Made by a program: the position numbers and the translations under genes
NCBI GenBank assembly: GCA_016839905.1
Contig: JAEOTJ010000180.1
Location: 1-16,011 of the forward strand
Direction: 5' to 3'
Length of the DNA stretch: 16,011 nt
Origin: Promethearchaeota archaeon
GTDB lineage: Archaea > Asgardarchaeota > Lokiarchaeia > Sigynarchaeales > SOKP01
Shown: positions 4,150-11,244 of the stretch, piece by piece
How positions within the stretch are numbered: position 1 is the stretch's first letter
Layout: the number at the start of each line of letters is the position of its first letter
Notes under the pieces: generated by a model
Told to the model about the DNA's origin: nothing
The model's database searches: none
What the model saw: the letters and a program-made list of their open reading frames with translations, nothing else

Positions 4150-7115
4150 CCCGATCTTGATAATTCCATCACGTTATTACATTCATAACAACGGAGAGAC
4201 TCAGTTTCTTGAAGCTTCAAGAAATCATCCCTGGAGAGGGGGTAAATCCGATTGCAATTTCTACAGAAATATCCCACGTTAAAGAATTTATACCCGCATT
4301 GGTTACAAGTAAAATGATAAAATCCTTCTCTAGTAATTGAGTCAGGAGCGTTACAAGAAGCGCAATAGACGTTGAGTCTTAGACTCTTAGGAGGATAATA
4401 AGGTTGAGGTATTTCATTCACTTGAGATATACCTCCCAACATAGAATCATTTTTATAATATTGAGACTTGCTAACATTACTTTTCATCCCTATACTTTCT
4501 GGAACTATCCTTGAGCTGGATTGTTTTCTTTTTTTAATCAATAGCGTTAGGGAAATGCCTCCTATTGCCGAGAGAGTCCCAAATACTCCGATTAGAAGGA
4601 TTAAATCATTTCCAGGAACTTCCCCCCGATCATCATCCCCATTATCGTCATCATCAGTTGTAGTTGATTTAAATTGAACCTCAACTTGAAATGTACCTAA
4701 GTCAGAATATCTTTCACCTGTCCCATTTTTTGCACACACTCTAAAATAATAAGTTCCCTCTTCCGAAGCAGAAAAAGGAGTACTAAATACATTTAATTCA
4801 TCAATCAATATATTTTGAGAGCCTGTATAAGTAGTAAAGGGGGTTGTATCCCAATACACCGTGTAATTGTCGGCTCCCTCAGATATACCCCAGTTCAGAA
4901 TGAATTGACCATCATTGTCAGGAGAACCTGCGTCAGAAGAGGTTAAGGAGAATGTTCCTGGAGGGGGTAAATCAACAACTATCTGCAAGCAACTTGTATC
5001 TGAATATGTCTCACCTGTTCCATTTTTTGCACAAACCCTAAAATAATAAGTTCCCTCTTGTGAAGTAGAAAAAGGAGTTGTAAATACGTACAGTTCATCA
5101 ATCAATATATTTTGAGAGCCCGTATAAGTAGTAAAGGAGGTGGTATCCCAATATACCGTGTAATTGTTGGCTCCCTCAGATATACCCCAATTTAGAGTGA
5201 ATTGACCATCAACGTCAGGAGAACCTGCGTCAGGAGAGGTTAAGGAGAATGATCCTGGAGGGGGTAAATCAACAACTATCTGCAAGTAACTTGTATCTGA
5301 ATATGTCTCACCTGTTCCATTTTTTGCACAAACCCTAAAATAATAAGTTCCCTCTTGTGAAGTAGAAAAAGGAGTTGTAAATACGTACAGTTCATCAATC
5401 AATATATTTTGAGCACCTGTGTATTTAGTAAAGGGGGTTGTATCCCAATACACCGTGTAATTATCGGCACCCTCAGAGGTACCCCAGTTCAGATTGAAAT
5501 GACCATCAACGTCAGGAGAGCCTGCGTCAGGAGAGGCTAAGGAGAACGGTCTTGGAGGTAAATGTCCGAATATGAGATATATTTGCCCCGCAGCATAGTT
5601 CCCCTCCTCATTATATTTTGCTCCTATAAGGAAATCGTCGTAGCCATCATTGTTCACGTCCCCTGCACCCGCTACATATCCTGCCCGATCATCATCCGCT
5701 TCGCCTATAAAGGATGCATCGGCATTTGCAAGAGAGACATCCATCGACCATCCCGATGTCTTCCCAAAAATCAAGTAGCATTGCCCTGCATCATCACCAG
5801 GACCCTCATTATTTCTCGATGCTCCGATAAGGAAATCGTCATAACCGTCATTATTCACGTCCCCTGCGCCTGCTACAGATCCGGAATAATCCTCTTCTGC
5901 TTCGCCTATAAAGGATGCATCGGCATTTGCAAGAGATTTGTCCTTTCCCCAACCCGATGCCTTTCCGAGTATTAAATAGGTTTGCCCTGCATCATCTCCT
6001 GGACCCTCATCGTTAGAGCTTGATCCGATTAGGAAATCGTCGTAACCGTCATTGTTCACGTCCCCTGCGCCTGCTACATATCCGGAATAATCCTCTCCTG
6101 CCTCGCCGATAAAGGATGCACTGGCAAGCATAAGAGATGTGTCCATCGACCATCCCGATGCCTTCCCTAGAATCAAGTAGCTTTGCCCCGCATCATCGCC
6201 TGGACCTTCATTATTTCTCGATGCTCCGATAAGGAAGTCGTCGTAGCCATCATTATTCACGTCCCCTGCACCTGCTAAAGAAGATCCAGAATAATCTTCT
6301 TCTGATTCTCCGATAAAGGACGCATCGACATTTGCTAAAGATAGGTCCATCGACCATCCCGATGCCTTTCCAAGAATTAAATAAGTTTGCCCAGCATAAG
6401 TACCAGGACCCTCATCGTTCCAGTATGCTCCGATTATGAAATCATCATAGCCATCATTGTTCACATCTCCTGCGCCCGATACAACAGATCCGGACATATC
6501 ACTAACTGCTTCGCCTAGAAAGGAGGCATCAGCATTTGCAAGAGAAACATCCATCGACCAACCCGATGCCTTCCCAAGAATTAGGTAAGTTTGCCCCGCC
6601 CTATAGGCTCCATCACTGTTCCAGGATGCTCCGATTATGAAGTCATCATAACCATCATTGTTCACATCTCCTACGCCCGCTATAGAAGATCCGGACCGAT
6701 CTTCATCTGCCTCGCCGATAAAGGAGGCATCAGCATTTGCAAGAGAAACGTCCATCGACCAACCCGATGCCTTCCCGAGAATCAAGTAGGTTTGCCCCAC
6801 AGAATCACCTGGACCCTCATCGTTATTTACTACTCCGATAATGAAATCGTCGTAGCCATCATTGTTTACGTCTCCTGCACACTCTATAGAAGTTCCGGAA
6901 TAATCAAATTGCGCTTCGCCGAGAAAAGACGCATCGACATCCGCCAGCGATGTGTCCATCAACCAGCCTGATGCCTTTAAATTAATTACTTCTTCCAAAA
7001 CTTCTTCGTTTTGCTCGCGGGGAATAGTCTTTCTTTCTTCCAAAAAACTAGACACAATCCACAACATCGTCCCAAACATGATTAAACTCATTAACATTAT
7101 TATTTTTAATTTCAT
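4146..7115 (-). CDS. Surface protein: seven FG-GAP repeats, three FN3-like domains, TM, cytosolic zinc ribbons
   Basis: A 989-residue predicted type I membrane protein. Residues 1-25 are a signal peptide. Residues 48-517 hold seven ~67-residue FG-GAP/integrin-alpha-like repeats, each with the Ca2+-binding loop GDVNNDGYDDF(I/L)IG, enough for one seven-bladed beta-propeller. Three ~98-residue FN3-like domains follow (about 519-815; FSLTSPDAGSPD..., NYTVYWDT, TYYFRVCAKNGTGE). Then come an acidic TTTDDDDNGDDD linker, a membrane span (about 837-860) and a KKRKQ stop-transfer. The cytosolic tail has four CxxC knuckles (918-921, 937-940, 951-954, 976-979), enough for two zinc ribbons. An adhesin or receptor role is inferred from this integrin-like order. 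GAGGT at 7125-7129 supports the start. The gene is monocistronic and is the paralogue of 7415-10375. Confidence 0.85.
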   Translation of the reverse strand: MKLKIIMLMSLIMFGTMLWIVSSFLEERKTIPREQNEEVLEEVINLKASGWLMDTSLADVDASFLGEAQFDYSGTSIECAGDVNNDGYDDFIIGVVNNDEGPGDSVGQTYLILGKASGWSMDVSLANADASFIGEADEDRSGSSIAGVGDVNNDGYDDFIIGASWNSDGAYRAGQTYLILGKASGWSMDVSLANADASFLGEAVSDMSGSVVSGAGDVNNDGYDDFIIGAYWNDEGPGTYAGQTYLILGKASGWSMDLSLANVDASFIGESEEDYSGSSLAGAGDVNNDGYDDFLIGASRNNEGPGDDAGQSYLILGKASGWSMDTSLMLASASFIGEAGEDYSGYVAGAGDVNNDGYDDFLIGSSSNDEGPGDDAGQTYLILGKASGWGKDKSLANADASFIGEAEEDYSGSVAGAGDVNNDGYDDFLIGASRNNEGPGDDAGQCYLIFGKTSGWSMDVSLANADASFIGEADDDRAGYVAGAGDVNNDGYDDFLIGAKYNEEGNYAAGQIYLIFGHLPPRPFSLASPDAGSPDVDGHFNLNWGTSEGADNYTVYWDTTPFTKYTGAQNILIDELYVFTTPFSTSQEGTYYFRVCAKNGTGETYSDTSYLQIVVDLPPPGSFSLTSPDAGSPDVDGQFTLNWGISEGANNYTVYWDTTSFTTYTGSQNILIDELYVFTTPFSTSQEGTYYFRVCAKNGTGETYSDTSCLQIVVDLPPPGTFSLTSSDAGSPDNDGQFILNWGISEGADNYTVYWDTTPFTTYTGSQNILIDELNVFSTPFSASEEGTYYFRVCAKNGTGERYSDLGTFQVEVQFKSTTTDDDDNGDDDRGEVPGNDLILLIGVFGTLSAIGGISLTLLIKKRKQSSSRIVPESIGMKSNVSKSQYYKNDSMLGGISQVNEIPQPYYPPKSLRLNVYCASCNAPDSITREGFYHFTCNQCGYKFFNVGYFCRNCNRIYPLSRDDFLKLQETESLRCYECNNVMELSRSG
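5565..6974 (-). repeat. Seven tandem FG-GAP-encoding repeats (~200 bp period)
   Basis: Seven direct repeats, each of about 200 bp, encode the propeller head. Neighbouring units share long near-identical stretches (for example the codons for GDVNNDGYDD and for SMDVSLANADASFIGEA). This suggests recent unit duplication or gene conversion and is a place where assemblies could collapse copies. The first unit is the most divergent (SLADVDASFLGEAQFDYSG). Confidence 0.8.
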
Positions 7116-7414
7116 TTGGTTTTAACCTCAATTTTCTCAAAATATCTTAATAGTCTCTTATGTTTAATCGTTTTTCATTACAATAAAATTAATATTTTTA
7201 TCTAATGTATTATACCATACTTTTTGTCTATAATTTAATACTAAGACATGTGGGTATTTAAAGTTTATACTCTTCTCTTCATTAAAAATTTAAAGCTCCC
7301 GATTAATCATTAGCTTTTTAACTTTTTTTTCTCACCACTGATTTTATCAAATGATCAACATTTTAAGATTATTCTAAGGAAGGATAGAAAAAGGAAGAAA
7401 ATAAGAAAGATTTA
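7116..7414 (-). promoter_or_regulatory. Upstream region of the FG-GAP gene, with TATA box
   Basis: No gene is visible here. A minus-strand TTTAAATA at 7255-7262 is the best TATA box; transcription from about 25 bp downstream would give a leader of ~115 bases. The block 7221-7345 is clearly homologous to 10386-10515, upstream of the paralogous gene. It includes the TATA box with its flank (GAGTATAAACTTTAAATAC) and, further upstream, ATGATTAATCGGGAGC (7296-7311), identical in both. About 100 bp between block and gene is found only here. The rest is AT-rich without recognisable structure. Confidence 0.6.
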
Positions 7415-8810
7415 TTAGCCCGATCTTGATAATTCCATCACGTTATTACATTCATAACAAAGTAAAGTTTCAGCTTCTTGAAGTTTGATGAAATCTTCCT
7501 TGGAAATAGGGTAAATCTTATTGCAATTTCTACAGAAATAGCCCACGTTAAAGAAATAATTCCCGCATTGGTTACAAGTAAAATGATAAAATCGTTCTCT
7601 CGTAATTGAGTCAGGAGCATTACAAGAAGCGCAATATACGCTGATTTTTGGACTAGTAGGGGGATAATATGATTGGTGTTGTTGTTCAATTGCTTGAAGT
7701 CTATCACCCGATATGAAATCATCTCTATAATATTGAGACTTGTTATCATTACTTTTCATACCTTTTTTTACTTGACCCTTCCAGGAAATGGATTGCTTTC
7801 TTTTTTTAGTGATAATTATTGTCGGAATTAAAATACTTATGGAGATAAAAATGCCTAATAAGACGGTTAGAAGGAATAGATCATTGTCAAGATTTCCAGC
7901 GCCTTCATCAGTTGTAGTCGATTTAAATTGAACCACGACTTGTATTGTACCTGAGTCTGAATATCTTTCACCTGTTCCATTTTTTGCACAAACTCTAAAG
8001 TAATAAGTTCCCTCTTGGGAAGTAGAAAAAGTAGTCGTCTTTACATTTAATTCATCAATTAATATATTTTGAGTGCCGGTATATGTAGTGAAAGGTATTG
8101 TATCCCAATAAACCGTGTAATTATCGGCTCCTTCAGATGTATCCCAGTTTAGATTGAAATGACCATCATTATCAAGAGATCCTGCGTTCGGAGATGTTAA
8201 CGAAAACGGTCCTGGTTTGGGAAACTCAACAATTATCTGTAAGCAAGCTGCACCTGAATATCTTTCACCTGTTTCATTTCTTGCACACACTCTAAAGTAA
8301 TAATTTCCATTTTGTGATGTAGAAAAAGGAGCAGTATTTACATCTAATTCGTTAATCAATATATTTTGAGTGCCTGTATATGTCGTGAATGAGGTGGTAT
8401 CCCAATACACCGTGTAATTATCGGCTTCCTCAGATATCCCCCAGTTCAGAGTGAATTGACCATCATTATCCGGAGTTCCTGCGTCCGGAGATATTAATGA
8501 AAACGGTCCTGGTTTAGGAAACTCAACAATTAATTCCAAACATCCTGCATCCGAATAACTCCCTCCATATACATTTCTTGCGCAAACTCTAAAGTAATAA
8601 TTTCCATTTTGTGATGTTGAAAAAGGAGCAGTATTTACATTTAATTCATCAATTAATATATTTTGAGTGCCGGTATATGTAGTGAAAGGTACTGTATCCC
8701 AATAAACCGTGTAATTATCGGCTCCTTCAGATATACCCCAGTTTAGATTGAATTGACCATCATTATCCGGAGTTCCTGCGTCCGGAGAGGTTAACGAGAA
8801 AGGTCCTGAT
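7415..8810 (-). repeat. Duplicated stalk module (paralogous to 4146-5560)
   Basis: The DNA encoding FN3 x3, TM and zinc ribbons is duplicated as a unit. Near-identical blocks are found at both 3' ends (from the TAGCCCGATCTTGATAATTC before the stop through the ribbon codons), while the tail linker after the TM (residues ~870-905) has diverged. Within each copy the three FN3 units are themselves tandem repeats of ~290 bp. Confidence 0.75.
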
Positions 8811-10375
8811 GGACCTGGAAATTTATTAAATTTACATACAACTATATCATAATAATCATCATATATCTCATCGAAAGCGCCCGAAGTAATGTTAAAATCG
8901 CTTGAAAAGGTATATCCCGTAATGTAGGTATGTCCACCAGAATCTATAGCGATTGAATTCCCACAATCCCCACTTGTCCCTCCGATATACGTTGAATAGA
9001 ATAAATTGGAGCCATCTGCACTCAGCTTGCTCACAAATACATCACGACCTCCATTATATGTCCTATCGAAAGCGCCCAAAGTAACATTAAACTCGCTTGA
9101 ACCAGTTTCTCCCGTAATGTAGGCACAACCGTTAGTATCGATTGTGATTGAATAGCCCTTATCAACAATGAATCCACCAATAAACGTCGAATAGACTAAA
9201 GTGGAACCATCAGCACTCAGTTTGCATGCGAATGCATCAATATCACCTCCATTATATGTCCTATCGAAAGCGCCCGTAGTGGTATTGAAGTTAGAGGACC
9301 ATGTCTCTCCCGTAACGTAAGCACTTCCATCTGCGTCAATGGCGATTGAGAATCCTTTATCATTTTTACTCCCTCCAATAAACGTCGAATAGATTAAAGT
9401 AGAGCCATCCCCGCTCAGCTTGGAAATAAATACATCAATATTTCCATTATAAGTCTCATCGAAAGCACCTGTGGTGGTAGGGAAACCGCCTGAGGCATGT
9501 CCCGTAATGTAAGTACTTCCGTCTGCGCCTATAGCGATTGAATTTCCACGATCAGAAGAACTCCCTCCGATATACGTCGAATAATTCAATATAGAGCCAT
9601 CCGCGCTTAGCTTGCATATGAACACATCACTATATCCATTATGCGTCTCATCGTAAGCGCCCAAGGTGGTGGGGAAGTTGCTTGAATAAGTGGTTCCCGC
9701 AATATAGGTACTCCCATCTGCGCCCACGGAGATTGAATATCCACAATCACTATCATTCCCTCCGATAAACGTTGAATAGATTAAAGTGGAGCCATCCGCG
9801 CTCAGTTTACTTACAAATACATCTTTAGAATCTCCATTATACGTCTCATCGAAAGCTCCCGTAGTGGTAGGGAAGTTGGTTGAGGAGGTTTCTCCCGTAA
9901 TATAAACACAACCGTCTGCGCCCACGGTCATTGAACGTCCATAATCAAAAGAACTCCCTCCGATAAATGTCGAATAGATTAAAGTAGAGCCATCCGCGCT
10001 CAGCTTGCTCACAAATACATCACGAGCTCCATTAAAATTCCTATCGCAAGCACCCGGGGTAGTAATGAAGTTACTTGAACCAGTCCATCCCGATAAGTAG
10101 GCACAGCCTTCAGAATCAATGACAATTGAATTTCCCTCATCATAACTACTCCCTCCGATAAACGTTGAATAATTCAAATCAGAGCTCCCTGCACTTGCTA
10201 TAGGCATATTAATTAATTTTTCCAAGCAATCGATGTAAAAATGCTTATCACGAATTATACTTGGTTCCTTCACGAGCTCACTTCTTTCCTGCAAATTCCA
10301 AGTTATTGAAGCTAGAATGCCCGAATAAAGTGCGAGCATTAAGATAAAAATCAATCCTATTTTTTGTCTTTTCAT
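7415..10375 (-). CDS. Surface protein: seven SBBP propeller repeats, three FN3-like domains, TM, cytosolic zinc ribbons
   Basis: A 986-residue predicted type I membrane protein. The signal peptide (residues 1-27, KRQKIGLIFILMLALYSGILA) is followed from about residue 65 to 525 by seven ~65-residue SBBP repeats (LIYSTFIGGSS.D.G.SI..ADG..YITGET.S..FPTT.GAFDETYNG..DVFV.KLSADG), one seven-bladed propeller. Three FN3-like domains (about 533-820), a short linker, a membrane span (about 833-856), KKRKQ and a cytosolic tail with CxxC pairs at 915-918, 934-937, 948-951 and 973-976 complete it. Everything after the propeller is closely similar to the gene at 4146-7115, down to an identical ECNNVMELSRSG terminus, while the heads are unrelated. 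The start is supported by a purine-rich GGGAAAGGAA just upstream and by the signal peptide. An adhesion or sensing role is inferred; the ligand is unknown. Confidence 0.85.
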   Translation of the reverse strand: MKRQKIGLIFILMLALYSGILASITWNLQERSELVKEPSIIRDKHFYIDCLEKLINMPIASAGSSDLNYSTFIGGSSYDEGNSIVIDSEGCAYLSGWTGSSNFITTPGACDRNFNGARDVFVSKLSADGSTLIYSTFIGGSSFDYGRSMTVGADGCVYITGETSSTNFPTTTGAFDETYNGDSKDVFVSKLSADGSTLIYSTFIGGNDSDCGYSISVGADGSTYIAGTTYSSNFPTTLGAYDETHNGYSDVFICKLSADGSILNYSTYIGGSSSDRGNSIAIGADGSTYITGHASGGFPTTTGAFDETYNGNIDVFISKLSGDGSTLIYSTFIGGSKNDKGFSIAIDADGSAYVTGETWSSNFNTTTGAFDRTYNGGDIDAFACKLSADGSTLVYSTFIGGFIVDKGYSITIDTNGCAYITGETGSSEFNVTLGAFDRTYNGGRDVFVSKLSADGSNLFYSTYIGGTSGDCGNSIAIDSGGHTYITGYTFSSDFNITSGAFDEIYDDYYDIVVCKFNKFPGPSGPFSLTSPDAGTPDNDGQFNLNWGISEGADNYTVYWDTVPFTTYTGTQNILIDELNVNTAPFSTSQNGNYYFRVCARNVYGGSYSDAGCLELIVEFPKPGPFSLISPDAGTPDNDGQFTLNWGISEEADNYTVYWDTTSFTTYTGTQNILINELDVNTAPFSTSQNGNYYFRVCARNETGERYSGAACLQIIVEFPKPGPFSLTSPNAGSLDNDGHFNLNWDTSEGADNYTVYWDTIPFTTYTGTQNILIDELNVKTTTFSTSQEGTYYFRVCAKNGTGERYSDSGTIQVVVQFKSTTTDEGAGNLDNDLFLLTVLLGIFISISILIPTIIITKKRKQSISWKGQVKKGMKSNDNKSQYYRDDFISGDRLQAIEQQHQSYYPPTSPKISVYCASCNAPDSITRERFYHFTCNQCGNYFFNVGYFCRNCNKIYPISKEDFIKLQEAETLLCYECNNVMELSRSG

Positions 10376-10385
10376 TTCCTTTCCC

Positions 10386-10515
10386 TTTTTGGTCTATAAT
10401 TTAATAATAAGACGCGCAGGTATTTAAAGTTTATACTCTTGTCTTAATTAAAAAATTATAGCTCCCGATTAATCATGAGTGTTTTACATTTTTTTCTCTC
10501 CACTGAATTTAGTAT
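10386..10515 (-). promoter_or_regulatory. Promoter block of the SBBP gene, shared with the paralogue
   Basis: A minus-strand TTTAAATA at 10421-10428 lies 46 bp before the ATG at 10375, giving a leader of roughly 20 bases that contains the SD. The block matches 7221-7345, including an identical ATGATTAATCGGGAGC (minus strand, about 10460-10475). Two promoters sharing the same TATA context and the same upstream element should be co-regulated. The remaining bases to 10603 must hold the divergent promoter of the plus-strand operon; AT-rich AAAATATAATATT near 10523-10535 is the only candidate I see. Confidence 0.55.
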
Positions 10516-10603
10516 AATATCAAAAATATAATATTAACTTGATCGGATCTCAACCAAATACGTTGTCTTAATATAGGTAAAAATAGAATAATTGTGATTT
10601 AAT

Positions 10604-11230
10604 ATGAGTGAATATGAAGAAGAAGAAGAAATGAATGAGGAAACTGATGAACAAGAGGAAGAACAAGATGAAGAAATGAATAATGATTGGGATGTAACCG
10701 AAGAGAAGGAAGAAAATATCGAGGAGACCACGGATGATTGGGATGTGACTGAAGAACAAGAGGAAAATGAAGAGCAAACTCAAGAAGAATGGGATGTAGT
10801 AGAAGAAAAAGATGAGGAAAAACAAGAACAAGAGGAAGAGCATGAAAAAATAGATATAGATAATGAACAAGGAGATAAAAATGATAACATTCAAGAACAA
10901 GAACTTAATGAAGAAGATAAGAACGATATAGATCAGAAGGATGATAAAGACGAGAACACCGATAGAGGCAATAAGCCCGATGAAAATGATCAAAGAGGTG
11001 ATACAGATAATGGAAGGACAGATCCTCCCCCAAAACCTGTACGAAATAAAAATAAACAGAAAAATAATTCAAAAAATACAAAAAGAGAGAAACCAACCTT
11101 TAAAAAAATGTTCAAAAAACAAAAAAAAAAGAAAAAGGATGAGAAGGGATTCTTCAAAAAAACCGATAAAGAAATCAAGCGAGAATTAATGATGGAACAA
11201 TATAAAAGACTACGAAATGTGGAACAATAA
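10604..11230 (+). CDS. Charge-polarised, disordered protein with WDV(T/V)EE repeats
   Basis: I know no family for these 208 residues. The first ~120 are almost all Glu, Asp, Asn and Gln, with three tandem 17-residue units starting at Trp29, Trp46 and Trp63 (WDVTEEKEEN, WDVTEEQEEN, WDVVEEKDEE). Residues ~125-150 are polar with PPPKP. The last ~60 are very basic (FKKMFKKQKKKKKDEKGFFKK), ending with a helix EIKRELMMEQYKRLRNVEQ. An acidic head plus basic tail suggests an intrinsically disordered protein binding nucleic acid or protein partners. It lies 14 bp upstream of the nuclease gene in the same operon, and that gene's N-terminus carries the same WDVTEE motif and the same M.EY start. The regular 17-residue period argues that it is real and not a low-complexity artefact. 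Confidence 0.7.
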   Translation: MSEYEEEEEMNEETDEQEEEQDEEMNNDWDVTEEKEENIEETTDDWDVTEEQEENEEQTQEEWDVVEEKDEEKQEQEEEHEKIDIDNEQGDKNDNIQEQELNEEDKNDIDQKDDKDENTDRGNKPDENDQRGDTDNGRTDPPPKPVRNKNKQKNNSKNTKREKPTFKKMFKKQKKKKKDEKGFFKKTDKEIKRELMMEQYKRLRNVEQ

Positions 11231-11244
11231 TAGGAACTTATAAA

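Noticed and set aside
5562..6971. Plus-strand ORFs opposite the FG-GAP repeats
   Set aside because: They repeat with the same ~200-bp period as the FG-GAP units and have no start signals or domain pattern of their own; they are shadows of a clear repeat protein.
5565..6974. Possible CRISPR or satellite array from the regularly spaced repeats
   Set aside because: The units are in-frame protein repeats (FG-GAP) with silent differences and no spacer/repeat structure.
7438..7749. Minus-strand 103-codon ORF inside the SBBP gene's C-terminus
   Set aside because: It overlaps the zinc-ribbon codons in another frame, and the equivalent ORF is not kept in the paralogue at 4146-4480.
11101..11160. A-rich tract as a possible second frameshift site
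   Set aside because: The reading frame continues through it into a sensible basic tail and stop just before the next gene, so no shift is needed.
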